Of a DNA stretch of 43,658 bases, positions 20,044 through 29,337 are shown piece by piece. The notes under the pieces are model-generated. The model had not been told where the DNA came from, made no database searches, and was given only the letters and a program-made list of their open reading frames with translations. This stretch comes from Candidatus Dadabacteria bacterium (lineage in GTDB: Bacteria; Desulfobacterota_D; UBA1144; Nemesobacterales; Nemesobacteraceae), in NCBI GenBank assembly GCA_022819805.1, contig JAJEGO010000007.1, positions 1 through 43,658 of the forward strand. Reading direction: 5' to 3'. The first letter of the stretch is position 1; each line of letters starts with the position of its first letter. The translations under genes were made by a program, and so were the position numbers.

Positions 20044-20459
20044 TAATCATTAAAATATCTATCTATCGCCTCATTCGCAAGAGCGTCGGCCTCGGCGTTA
20101 TTCTCTCTGGGGACATACTCTATTTCGAGTGTCGCTAGCAAAGAAGCGAGTTTTTTTGCTTCTGAGTGCAGGATTCTAAGCTTCGGGTCTTTTACTTTCC
20201 AGAGCCCGTTCATCTGGTTTGCGACGAGCTGAGAGTCTGTATTGACTTTTGCTTCTGAGATTTCTTCTGCAAGGAGATGACCGAGAGATGTAATGAGTGC
20301 CTTGTACTCAGCCTCGTTGTTCGTTCCCCTGCCGATGTACTCTCTTATCTCCTTTCTGCTTCCGTCTGGACGAACTATGAGAACCCCGATGCCGGATTCT
20401 CCCGGGTTTCCCCTCGATGCTCCGTCTACGTAGACTTCGGTTATTTTTCCGGGGGACAT
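20043..20459 (-). CDS. rnhA: Ribonuclease HI family protein
   Basis: VYVDGASRGNPGESGIGV, TNNEAEYKALI, NTDSQLVANQ, NAEADALANEA. Confidence 0.93.
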   Translation of the reverse strand: MSPGKITEVYVDGASRGNPGESGIGVLIVRPDGSRKEIREYIGRGTNNEAEYKALITSLGHLLAEEISEAKVNTDSQLVANQMNGLWKVKDPKLRILHSEAKKLASLLATLEIEYVPRENNAEADALANEAIDRYFND

Positions 20460-20487
20460 GTTCTTAAGTGGATAACCTTTTGGACGG

Positions 20488-21189
20488 TTACGGATTAGTG
20501 TAAAGAATCTTCTTGCAGCTCGGGCACTGAACCAGCTTTGTCCGCTTCAGTATTTCATTGTAAAGCTGAGGGGGGATGTTTATGTTGCAGCTTGTGCATT
20601 TCTCGTTTTCGGCAAGCGCAAGTGCTCTGCCGTTTCTCTCGAAGATTTTTTCGTAAAGCGGAAGTATTTTTGGATCTATCTTGGATAAGATTTCACTTTT
20701 TTCCTTCTCTGCCGGTTTGCGGGAGATCTCGAGCTCTTCAATCTTTTTTTCTTTTTCCGCGATCTGTTGCGCGTATTGTTCTTCTAGGGAGGAGTAGTTT
20801 TCCTTTTCCTCGGCAAGCGCCGCCTCGGTCTCTTCGATCTCCGCCATTACCGAGATCGTCCGGTCCTCTATTTCGAGGTTTTCCTTTCTGGTGTCGGTTA
20901 TTTCCTTTTGAAGAGCCTCGTATTCCTTGTGGGTTTTTATGGCAAAGAGCCTTTCTTCGGATTTTTTTATGGACTCCTGATTGGAGCTAAGCGAGGACTC
21001 AAGGCCGTCTCTTTGCGTTCTTAGTTCCGAAAGGCTCGTTTCCTTCAGATTTATTGATTCTTCTTTTTCCAGGAGGTCTTTTTTAAGGTCGTCGATTTCG
21101 TTTGGATATCTTGTGAGTCCTTCAGTTAACTCTCTTATTCTTAAGTCAACCGTCTGAAGCTTCTGCAGGCTTTCAATGTGTTCTTGCAT
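20488..21189 (-). CDS. Coiled-coil C4-type zinc ribbon domain protein
   Basis: Long coiled coil plus C-terminal CTSCNINIPPQLYNEI...VQCPSCKKILY. Confidence 0.88.
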   Translation of the reverse strand: MQEHIESLQKLQTVDLRIRELTEGLTRYPNEIDDLKKDLLEKEESINLKETSLSELRTQRDGLESSLSSNQESIKKSEERLFAIKTHKEYEALQKEITDTRKENLEIEDRTISVMAEIEETEAALAEEKENYSSLEEQYAQQIAEKEKKIEELEISRKPAEKEKSEILSKIDPKILPLYEKIFERNGRALALAENEKCTSCNINIPPQLYNEILKRTKLVQCPSCKKILYTNP

Positions 21190-21316
21190 GGTTTCTTACT
21201 TCGGACAAACCGGTCCTAACGTGTCTGTTAGGGGGAAAAGTAATTATTATTGCGCTTTTAAAGGGAGTTGCTTTGGCTTTCTCTGTATTGACCCACATAG
21301 CCTTTATTCTCAATTC

Positions 21317-21390
<74 letters not shown>

Positions 21391-21483
21391 TATAAAACTA
21401 GGCAACAGAATATAGTTAATCGAATTTTTTTGTCAAATTATCGGTCTGAAAAGTGCAAAAAACAAATTTTACGCCTTCTTCAT

Positions 21484-22257
21484 TCAGCGGAAGACAAGAA
21501 GATTTCCGCTTTGAGCATCCCACGACCCCCTTACCTTGAATACCGATGAAAGGAGTTTTTCGGAAAACACCCGCGACGGTTCTCCCAAGGCGAAAACTCT
21601 CCCGTCTTCAAGCACAAGAACCCTGTCGCAGAACCTGCTTGCAAGGTCGAGGTCATGGAGAACGGCCGCAATCCCTCTTCCTTTCCGCGCGAGCGATTTC
21701 AGCAGTTCCATGAGGGCGAACTTGTGGTGTATGTCGAGGTGGGAGGAGGGTTCGTCAAGGAAAATAAAATCTGTTTCCTGCACAAGCACCCTAGCGACCG
21801 ATACCCTCTGCTGTTCTCCTCCTGAGAGCGTCGTCACTTTCCTCTGGGAAAACCCTCCCATGTCCACAAGCGAGAGACAGTCCTCGGCACGCTTTATATC
21901 CTCTTTGCTTTCGCTCTCGAAAATCCCTAAGTACGGATACCTTCCCGTAAGCACCACCTCGAGTACGCTCAGGGGAAAATCGAAATACGAGGTCTGGGGG
22001 AGAAACGATATTTTCCTGTATAGCTCTTTTGCTTGGTATCGGGAGACGTCCTTTCCGTCAAGCAGAATATTTCCTCCGGAGGGGTGGATTATCCGGGTGA
22101 GAAGCCTCAGGAGCGTGGATTTCCCGGCGCCGTTGGGGCCCACTATGCCTAGAAGTTCGTTCGGTTTGATTTCAAAACTTGCGTCGGCGACTATGGTTTT
22201 CCCGTTTACGCTGTAACTCAGACCCGATACTTTTACGGATTGTTTTTCTTTCTGCAT
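21484..22257 (-). CDS. ABC transporter ATP-binding protein (BtuD/FecE type)
   Basis: GPNGAGKSTLL, LSGGEQQRVSVARVL, DFIFLDEPSSHLD. Confidence 0.94.
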   Translation of the reverse strand: MQKEKQSVKVSGLSYSVNGKTIVADASFEIKPNELLGIVGPNGAGKSTLLRLLTRIIHPSGGNILLDGKDVSRYQAKELYRKISFLPQTSYFDFPLSVLEVVLTGRYPYLGIFESESKEDIKRAEDCLSLVDMGGFSQRKVTTLSGGEQQRVSVARVLVQETDFIFLDEPSSHLDIHHKFALMELLKSLARKGRGIAAVLHDLDLASRFCDRVLVLEDGRVFALGEPSRVFSEKLLSSVFKVRGSWDAQSGNLLVFR

Positions 22258-22258
22258 T

Positions 22259-23296
22259 CTACGCGATTCCTCTCCCGCTGAAATTTCGCCTCAGCAGAAA
22301 CACAAAGAAAGGAACTCCAACAAGAGACGTAATTATTCCAAGGCGCAGTTCCTGGGGACCCATGACGGTTCTTGCTATGAGATCGGCTACGGGGAGAAAT
22401 ATAGCTCCCGCGATAAAACTTGCGGGCAAAAGCCGGCGATGGTCCACTCCGATCAGCAGTCTTACTGAGTGCGGAATTATAAGTCCGACGAATCCTACGA
22501 TACCGCTTACTGCCACGCTTGCTCCAACTATGAGGGAGGAGAGGATTATCAGGTGTTTTGTCGTTTTTTCGATATCAACGCCGATGGTCTTCGCCGTCTC
22601 GTAGCCGAGAAGCCTTGCGTTTAAGTTCTTGGCGTAGAAAAGCAATGTGACCGAGGCGGCCAGGACGGGCACTGCGGCCATTGCGAAATGTGTCCAGGTG
22701 CGCGAATCGACCCCACCCATTATCCAGAAAAGCATTTCCTTCATGGACCATGCGTTTGATACCGAGAGCACGAAAGTCGTGAGAGAGACAAAAAGCGTAC
22801 CAAGCGCCACTCCGCAGAGAAGAAGAGTTGTGTTCTCTACAAAACCTCTGTAGCGAGATATTCCGTAAACTGCATATGCCGTGAGCAGTGTGCCGGCAAA
22901 AGCGGCAAGAGGGAGCAACAGAAACCACTGCTGATAAATGCCGGTATAGATTGCTAAGACGGCGAAAAACGCTCCTCCGCTTGACCAGCCCAGTATTCCG
23001 GGCTCGGCGAGGGGATTTCTGAACATCGCCTGCATTACTGCTCCTACGATTGAGAGCCCTCCGCCTATGGTCGCGGCGAGCAGGACCCTCGGAAGCCGTA
23101 TGTCCCACACGATAAGCTCCTGTGATTTTTCTACACTCGCTCCGGCGTCTAACCAGAGCAGTTTGCCGGCTATTATGCTGAGTACTTTGTCAAATGGAAC
23201 GCTTACGGCTCCTAGGGATACGCATGCAAGGATGACTAACACAAGCAGGAAGGAGAGTATTATGTATACGGAAAGCGTTTTCTTACCGGTCGGCAT
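22259..23296 (-). CDS. BtuC/FecCD-type ABC transporter permease
   Basis: RLPRVLLAATIGGGLSIVGAVMQAMFRNPLAEPGILGWSSGG; GFVGLIIPHSVRLLIG. Confidence 0.94.
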   Translation of the reverse strand: MPTGKKTLSVYIILSFLLVLVILACVSLGAVSVPFDKVLSIIAGKLLWLDAGASVEKSQELIVWDIRLPRVLLAATIGGGLSIVGAVMQAMFRNPLAEPGILGWSSGGAFFAVLAIYTGIYQQWFLLLPLAAFAGTLLTAYAVYGISRYRGFVENTTLLLCGVALGTLFVSLTTFVLSVSNAWSMKEMLFWIMGGVDSRTWTHFAMAAVPVLAASVTLLFYAKNLNARLLGYETAKTIGVDIEKTTKHLIILSSLIVGASVAVSGIVGFVGLIIPHSVRLLIGVDHRRLLPASFIAGAIFLPVADLIARTVMGPQELRLGIITSLVGVPFFVFLLRRNFSGRGIA

Positions 23297-24137
23297 TGTT
23301 CTCCGCTCTGAAAATCAGATTCACCAGATCGATTACGGCCTGCGCCGCGTAATGAGACGCGGCGTCAAGATGCTTTCCGGCGACGACTATAATTTTTTTG
23401 TCCTTGAAAGCGGGATTTTCAAACATCTGGCCGACAAAATCCGGGTGAGAAGGATTATAACTACTTGTAAGCACCAGGTCAGGATTGCTCTGGATTACGT
23501 ATTCGGTCGATATGTTGCTGTATCCGCTTAGCCCGAGTCGGGCCGGAAGGTTAATGGCTCCGGAGCTTTCTATTATGTCGTTTACGGTCGTGCGTTTGCC
23601 GACCGTGAACCCCGGAGCTCCGTAGAAAAGAACCGTCGGAGGCTCTGCGCGGGGCGGGATCTTTGCTCTGGCCTCGGCGATCTGTCTTTCCATGCTCTCT
23701 ACGAGGGCTCTTGCCGCGGCATCCTCGCAGACTGCATCTCCCACCATTTTTATGTTCTTTTTTATGCTCTCAAGAGAGACGATTTCATGGAGCACAAGAG
23801 CCTTTATCTCTGCCGCCTCAAGATGCGCCCGTATGTTCGGGTTCGTGTGGCCGGCAAGTATAACGAGATCAGGGGATTTTGTTATTACCTGTTCTAGGTT
23901 TGCGCGGACTTGGGGAATTCCCCGCGCTTTTTCCACTACGTTTGAGATCAGCGGGTCCGTCGAGAAATAAGTAAGCGCGGCTATCTTTTTTCTGTTGCCG
24001 ACAATGTCAACGAGTATCTCGTCCGAGGCTAGAGTGAGCGAGATTATGTTCTTGGGGCAAGGTGTTTTTGCCAAGCACACCGCAGGTGCGACGGCCAGAA
24101 CAATAAGAACCGCCGCAAACAGATTTTTGATGCTCAC
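23283..24137 (-). CDS. Periplasmic binding protein of B12/iron-complex ABC transporter (BtuF-like)
   Basis: Signal peptide, KNIISLTLASDEILVDIVG, SPDLVILAG, NPDLVLTSSY; overlaps the permease start. Confidence 0.9.
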   Translation of the reverse strand: MSIKNLFAAVLIVLAVAPAVCLAKTPCPKNIISLTLASDEILVDIVGNRKKIAALTYFSTDPLISNVVEKARGIPQVRANLEQVITKSPDLVILAGHTNPNIRAHLEAAEIKALVLHEIVSLESIKKNIKMVGDAVCEDAAARALVESMERQIAEARAKIPPRAEPPTVLFYGAPGFTVGKRTTVNDIIESSGAINLPARLGLSGYSNISTEYVIQSNPDLVLTSSYNPSHPDFVGQMFENPAFKDKKIIVVAGKHLDAASHYAAQAVIDLVNLIFRAENNADR

Positions 24138-24157
24138 CTTGAACCCCCGGCTTTTCC

Positions 24158-25153
24158 TTAAGGGTTCAGAATGACTTTTCCGAACTGCTGGCGGTCTTCG
24201 AGAATTTTCTGCGCCGCCGCCGCTTCGCTCAGGTGAAACCTGCTGTGTATAGAAGGTTTAAGAGTTCCTTCACCGGCAAGCTGTGCGACTTTTTCGAAAT
24301 GTTCCGCCTGGGCGTTAAACACCGTTACTCCGAGTATCGAGAGATCTTTCATGATAAGAGGGCCAATGGCCGCTTCAGCGGCCCCGCCTCCCGCAACGCC
24401 GATTAGCAGAAGTTTTCCCTTGGGAGCCAGGTACTGCGTGTTCTCTTTCCACACAGAAGCTCCCACCGGATCGAAGATCATGTTTATTTTGTGTTCTTTA
24501 GTAACCTGCTTGAGTTCTTCTCCGAGATCCGAGGAGTTGTAATTTATTGTGACGTCAGCCCCGATATTTTTTGCCTTCTCAAGTTTTTCGTCACTTCCCG
24601 CGGTAGCTATCACAAAAGAATCAAAAAGCTTGGCTACCTGGATCGCTGCGCTTCCCGTTCCGCTTCCCGCAGCGTGCACAAGCACGGTTTCTCCCTTGCC
24701 GATATTTCCTCTATCGCAAAACGCGTACCATGCCGTAACGTAGCAGGTTGGAAGAGTTGCCGCGTCATCGAAGGAAAGTCCTTCTGGAATCGCTACAACG
24801 TTCGATGAAGGTATCTTTATATACTCGGCGAATCCTCCGTGGAGGTTAACCCCGACTATTTCAAGTCCTTTCTCCGAGCGCACTGCCGGCATGACTATGA
24901 CCCGCTGGCCTGTTTCCACGTCGGATACGTCGTCGCTTTTCTCACAGACAATGCCTGCCACGTCTACTCCTCCGATGTGCGGCAGGGGTACTGGACGGGG
25001 GGATTTCCCGCTTCTAAGCCTGAGATCGACGAAGTTTATTGAAGAGGATTTTATCTCTACCAGCACTTCTCCAGGTCCAAGTTCCGGGTTGTTTACTTCC
25101 TCGTACTTAAGGACGTCAGTTTCTCCGAATTCATGATAGATAATGGCTTTCAT
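24158..25153 (-). CDS. Zinc-independent quinone oxidoreductase/MDR-family alcohol dehydrogenase
   Basis: VLVHAAGSGTGSAAIQVAKL, IFDPVGASVW, MDR N-terminal GroES-like domain. Confidence 0.9.
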   Translation of the reverse strand: MKAIIYHEFGETDVLKYEEVNNPELGPGEVLVEIKSSSINFVDLRLRSGKSPRPVPLPHIGGVDVAGIVCEKSDDVSDVETGQRVIVMPAVRSEKGLEIVGVNLHGGFAEYIKIPSSNVVAIPEGLSFDDAATLPTCYVTAWYAFCDRGNIGKGETVLVHAAGSGTGSAAIQVAKLFDSFVIATAGSDEKLEKAKNIGADVTINYNSSDLGEELKQVTKEHKINMIFDPVGASVWKENTQYLAPKGKLLLIGVAGGGAAEAAIGPLIMKDLSILGVTVFNAQAEHFEKVAQLAGEGTLKPSIHSRFHLSEAAAAQKILEDRQQFGKVILNP

Positions 25154-25237
25154 TCTTGCGAACTCCTTTAGAATATTTGTCGGATTAAGGTACTTGGCTT
25201 TGAGGGTTTGGCAATATCTCTGGAGCGATCAGAATGC

Positions 25238-26518
25238 CTAAAGAACGGGGGCGGGGAATAAAAGGCCGCCGAAGAGAAGCCACGCCACGATCAGCGTCCA
25301 GATGACGTTCATTCCCTGCGCTATGAGAAACGCGTAGGCTGGGCGGCCCTCCTCCATGCCGACCAAAGTGGAAAGGCGGGTCTCAAGACCTATGCAAACA
25401 AAGGCGAGGGCGAACCACCAGCCGCGAAGCCCCTTCATGAGTCCCTTGGTCTGCGAGACAAGATCGTCTCCCACGACGAAGGAAAAAAGAAGCGATGCCG
25501 CCATGAAACCCAGAATGAACTTCGGAAAGCGATCCCAGATAACCCTGGCAGACGGCTTTACCCCTTCATCCGCGCCTTGGCGGAATGTCCACCAAAGAGA
25601 AAGGGCAAACGCTGCTAGACCCAGCATGGCGTTCTGCGAGAATTTCACCACCACGGCGGCGTTCATCGCCGATTCTCCCACCAGTTCTCCCGCGGCTACC
25701 ACGGCTCCGGTGGTGTCAATGGTTCCTCCGATCCACGCCCCTCCGATCACCGCGGGAATCTGGAAGTGCTCTACGGCCCAGGGCATGATCAGCATCATGG
25801 GGACGGCCACTATGAGGACGAGAGAAGTTACGTAGGAGAGTTTCTTTCTGTCTCCGCCTATAGCCCCGCAGGCGGCGATGGCGGCAGAGACTCCGCAGAT
25901 GGAAACGGCTGTGGAGAGCATGGCGGCAAACTCGGAATCAACGGCGAATTTCCTGCAGATCCAGTAGCATGCGTACCAGATGACGAGCACAACAAACAGG
26001 GCTTGGAGAATCCCCGCCGACCCCGCGGAGAGTATCTTGCCGAACAGGATGCCGGAACCCAGGATGATAAGCCCGATCTTGATGTAGTACTCGGTTCGGA
26101 TTGCCTCCCGGAAGCGGTTGGGGAAAACGTTGCCGACGAACATTCCGATTAAAAGGGCGAAGATGACGTAGCTTACTCCCCATTCCTTGGCCATTGCGTT
26201 TCCAGCGAGAAACTTGGATGCCCACGCAAGGGCGAAGACTATGGGGAAGCCCGCGATGTAGCGGGCGACCGACCCGCCCATCATACGGACGCCGAAGCTT
26301 GAGAAAAACAAAAAGACCACTCCCAGCGAGAGGGAAAGAGATATGTTCTCTGCGCTGAAGATCTTGCCCACGGAATCCGGGGTCCACGAAAACCTGGGAA
26401 GAGAGAGATAGGGAAAAAGAAGCCCGAGAGCGATAAGAATGAAAGCCGGTCCGAAAACCACCCAATCTTCTGAAAGTCCGTGACTTTCCTCGGGAAAATC
26501 TGCGGTTTCGTTTTCCAT
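25238..26518 (-). CDS. YeiH-family putative sulfate exporter-like membrane protein
   Basis: Multi-TM; GLIILGSGILFGKILSAG, CGVSAAIAACGAI, GGTIDTTGAVVAAGELVG; start trimmed to MENETAD. Confidence 0.85.
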   Translation of the reverse strand: MENETADFPEESHGLSEDWVVFGPAFILIALGLLFPYLSLPRFSWTPDSVGKIFSAENISLSLSLGVVFLFFSSFGVRMMGGSVARYIAGFPIVFALAWASKFLAGNAMAKEWGVSYVIFALLIGMFVGNVFPNRFREAIRTEYYIKIGLIILGSGILFGKILSAGSAGILQALFVVLVIWYACYWICRKFAVDSEFAAMLSTAVSICGVSAAIAACGAIGGDRKKLSYVTSLVLIVAVPMMLIMPWAVEHFQIPAVIGGAWIGGTIDTTGAVVAAGELVGESAMNAAVVVKFSQNAMLGLAAFALSLWWTFRQGADEGVKPSARVIWDRFPKFILGFMAASLLFSFVVGDDLVSQTKGLMKGLRGWWFALAFVCIGLETRLSTLVGMEEGRPAYAFLIAQGMNVIWTLIVAWLLFGGLLFPAPVL

Positions 26519-26568
26519 GCAGCTAAGCTTGACACAAACCCCCGGTTTTTCAACACTTTGCTGCCAAC

Positions 26569-27153
26569 TCACCGACTGGACGGCTGGGAAGTGGTCGTGA
26601 GCCGTTCTCCCCTTCGCCAGTTCCAGGGCGCGATGAATTTCCCGGCCCACAGGCCGCGGCCGTTTTCGCGGGCCTCCCGCTCTGCGGAGGCGTACCGGCG
26701 CGAGTAGCGCGTGTAGGCGAGAGCGTAACCGTTTCGGACCAGCCAGCTGTTTAAGTCAAGCTCGTTTAGGTAACAGGTTCCGAGAAAGCGTCCGTAACGG
26801 TCACGCGTTGCGCCCTCGCACGTAATGGAGTTGTCACCTATTTTTGTTCTAAGAGCCGCGGTTGAAACAAGGCCGCAGTCGTAGCCTTTCCCAGAGGCGT
26901 CTTTGCACCGCTGGTTTGTCTCCGGCGCGTCAATTCCTTCGAGTCTGATTCGTTCTCCTGAAATTTTGACCGTGTCGCCGTCCGTTACGTAAGGTTTCCC
27001 TGTCAGGGTTTCGGCTCCCGCCGTCGCGGGCCAAAGCAGCAAAAGAAGGCTTAAGCAACATAGTTGTCGAAGCAATCCGCAACCTCGAAACGCAAATCTG
27101 CTTGCTGTGCTTCGCGTTTCTTGAGCGTGTCTTGAATCAGGAGCTTTTCTCAT
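26569..27153 (-). CDS. Secreted thermonuclease (SNase-like) family protein
   Basis: Signal/TM segment; VTDGDTVKISGERIRLEGIDAPET, RDRYGRFLGTC, NGYALAY. Confidence 0.93.
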   Translation of the reverse strand: MRKAPDSRHAQETRSTASRFAFRGCGLLRQLCCLSLLLLLWPATAGAETLTGKPYVTDGDTVKISGERIRLEGIDAPETNQRCKDASGKGYDCGLVSTAALRTKIGDNSITCEGATRDRYGRFLGTCYLNELDLNSWLVRNGYALAYTRYSRRYASAEREARENGRGLWAGKFIAPWNWRRGERLTTTSQPSSR

Positions 27154-27176
27154 TACGTAATCGGCAGTTTCGGGCC

Positions 27177-27560
27177 TTATTCCTGAGTGCTTCCGCTGTC
27201 TTCGGCGGCGAGCTTTTTCGCCGTTTTTCTTTTTCTTCTCTTCTTCTGTTTGATTATTTTTCGCGCTTTTTTTCTTTCAGCGGAGTCTTCTCCGTAAAGC
27301 AGCGTCGCGATTTTCTCGGCGAGACTTCTCCTTGCGAGAAACCTGTTTAGCGCTTGGGAGCGCTCCCTCATGACCTTCACGGTAATACCGCTTGGGCGGT
27401 GTTGCAGGCGCACGCAGGTGGCCACCTTGTTTGTATTCTGTCCGCCAGGTCCCGAGGATCTTATAAAGGTTTCCTCGATATCCTCTTCCTTTATGCCCAG
27501 GCGATTCATTTCCCGTGCAAGAGCCGTCTGTTTTTCCTTTGATACGCCGAAGCTTTTCAT
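27177..27560 (-). CDS. Peptide chain release factor-like GGQ-domain protein (putative ribosome rescue factor)
   Basis: SSGPGGQNTNKVATCVRLQHRPSGI plus strongly basic C-terminal tail; lacks codon-recognition domains. Confidence 0.88.
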   Translation of the reverse strand: MKSFGVSKEKQTALAREMNRLGIKEEDIEETFIRSSGPGGQNTNKVATCVRLQHRPSGITVKVMRERSQALNRFLARRSLAEKIATLLYGEDSAERKKARKIIKQKKRRKRKTAKKLAAEDSGSTQE

Positions 27561-27580
27561 GGTGGCGTGGCGGGGATGGA

Positions 27581-28024
27581 TTATCTTACGATCAATTTCA
27601 GAAAATCGGATACCGAGACAAGCCCCACGGGTTTTTCCTCTTCGACCACGACAACGCTGTGGACGCCGGTTCCGGCTAACTCCTCGAACACATCTTTTAC
27701 CGATGCGTCCGGGCCGATGGATATGGCTGGGCTGCTCATTACTTCCTTCACTGTGATACGCCCGGCCTCCTCGTATATTTTTTCAATTTTTCCCTGGTTA
27801 AACCACTGTCCGAAGAGTTCGAGGATTTCGGTTCTCGAGAAGGAAACGGTGGTTTTCTTGGCGACGAAGTCGCTTGCGGATATGAATCCCGTGAGCGCCC
27901 CGTCGTTGTTAACCACGGGAAGCTGGTCGATCCTGAGCTCAAGCATCCTGCGCGCGCCCTGCTCAAGCGAGTCGTTCTCGTTAACTGTGACCGCGGGGCT
28001 GCTCATTATCTCTTTTACTTTCAT
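27581..28024 (-). CDS. CBS-domain pair protein
   Basis: Two CBS units (VKEIMSSPAVTV..., VKEVMSSPAISI...). Confidence 0.93.
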   Translation of the reverse strand: MKVKEIMSSPAVTVNENDSLEQGARRMLELRIDQLPVVNNDGALTGFISASDFVAKKTTVSFSRTEILELFGQWFNQGKIEKIYEEAGRITVKEVMSSPAISIGPDASVKDVFEELAGTGVHSVVVVEEEKPVGLVSVSDFLKLIVR

Positions 28025-28109
28025 TTGTGCTTGAAACCTCTTTTTGGGGATATATTAAAGATAAAACAGCCGGGGATTTTTACAAGACGGTCCGACCTTA
28101 GCCCCTTTC

Positions 28110-28138
28110 TTGGAAACGTACTGATATGCGTATATAAT
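28110..28138 (+). promoter_or_regulatory. Putative sigma70 promoter of bolA-grxD (TTGGAA-17-TATAAT)
   Basis: Hexamers at 28110-28115 and 28133-28138, ending 8 bp before GTG/11 bp before ATG. Confidence 0.65.
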
Positions 28139-28146
28139 TCCCCGCT

Positions 28147-28389
28147 GTGATGGAAACGCAACGGATTCGCGAGATGATTGAGCAGGGCATTCAGGCGTCG
28201 TTTGTCGAGGTTGAGGGGGACGGAACGCATTTTCAGGCAGTCGTCGTGTCCGAACAGTTCAGGGGCAAGCCGCCTATTGAGCGTCACAAGCTTGTTTACG
28301 CGGCGCTTGGAGACGCTATGGAATCCGAAATTCACGCCATCTCTATAAAAACCTACACGGACGATCAATGGGAGAAACTTAAAAAGTAA
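28147..28389 (+). CDS. BolA family protein
   Basis: VEGDGTHFQAVVVSEQFRGKPPIERHKLVYAAL; GTG 28147 or ATG 28150 start. Confidence 0.92.
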   Translation: MMETQRIREMIEQGIQASFVEVEGDGTHFQAVVVSEQFRGKPPIERHKLVYAALGDAMESEIHAISIKTYTDDQWEKLKK

Positions 28390-28400
28390 GGAGCGGGACA

Positions 28401-28721
28401 ATGTCGGATATACAGAAGAAAATAGGGCGTCAGATCGAAGAGAGTCCTATTATCCTCTACATGAAGGGATCGAAGGAGGCGCCGCAGTGCGGTTTCTCAG
28501 CGCAGGTGGTTAACATTCTTAACTTCTACAGGGTGGATTACGAAACCGTCGATGTTCTTTTGGACCCGGAGGTCCGCCAGGGAATAAAGGATTACTCGCA
28601 GTGGCCGACGCTTCCGCAGCTCTACGTTAACGGCAATTTCATAGGTGGATGCGATATATGCACTGATATGCACGTAAACGGGGAACTCGGGGAAATTCTT
28701 ACGGGAGACGCGGAGAGCTGA
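28401..28721 (+). CDS. grxD: Monothiol glutaredoxin, CGFS type
   Basis: MKGSKEAPQCGFSAQVV, WPTLPQLYVNGNFIGGCDI. Confidence 0.95.
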   Translation: MSDIQKKIGRQIEESPIILYMKGSKEAPQCGFSAQVVNILNFYRVDYETVDVLLDPEVRQGIKDYSQWPTLPQLYVNGNFIGGCDICTDMHVNGELGEILTGDAES

Positions 28722-28827
28722 GAGGCTTGGGTGGCAGTTTATTCTGCGGTCGGGGCTATTAACATTTTTCGGGGATTCGGTATAATTCGGTTCCCTGATA
28801 ATTTTTTCACCATAGTTTGGAGGTTCC

Positions 28828-29322
28828 ATGAAACCAAGGCACACCATATCCATAACGGTAGACAATGAAGCCGGAGTACTCTCAAGAATCGCCGGGCTTT
28901 TCAGCGCGAGGGATTTTAACATTGAGAGTCTTAACGTCGCGGAAACCCAGGAACCGGGGACGTCCAGAATAACCCTGGTCACAACCGGCGACGAGGCCAT
29001 AATCCAGCAGATAATCAAAAGGTTTAACAACATGGTCAACGTGATCAAGGTTGTCGACATGACCGAACTTGACCGCGTCGAGAGAGAGATGGTTCTCATC
29101 AAGGTTGACGCGAAGGCCGATTCCAAGCCGGAAATCCTGCGGATCGCCGACATATTCCGGGCCAAGGTCGTCGACGTGTCTCCGAGATCCTACACGTTCG
29201 AGGTCACAGGGGATGAGCAGAAGATTCAGGCCTTTGTTGAACTTCAAAGACCTTTCGGGATAAAGGAAATCGCGAGAACGGGAACCGTCGCCATGTCCCG
29301 GGCGAGCAAGAAGAGCAAGTAA
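28828..29322 (+). CDS. ilvN: Acetolactate synthase small subunit
   Basis: ACT domain HTISITVDNEAGVLSRIAGLFSARDFNIESLNV. Confidence 0.95.
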   Translation: MKPRHTISITVDNEAGVLSRIAGLFSARDFNIESLNVAETQEPGTSRITLVTTGDEAIIQQIIKRFNNMVNVIKVVDMTELDRVEREMVLIKVDAKADSKPEILRIADIFRAKVVDVSPRSYTFEVTGDEQKIQAFVELQRPFGIKEIARTGTVAMSRASKKSK

Positions 29323-29337
29323 AGGAGGATATAACCG

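Noticed and set aside
21400-25240. Cobalamin riboswitch upstream of the BtuFCD-like operon
   Set aside because: Looked for a long structured leader; the genes are tightly packed behind the quinone oxidoreductase and no room or B12-box-like sequence was seen, so the substrate (B12 or iron complex) stays open.
26519-26650. N-terminal extension of the YeiH-like ORF
   Set aside because: Extension overlaps the thermonuclease CDS and lacks membrane features; MENETAD at 26518 is the likely start.
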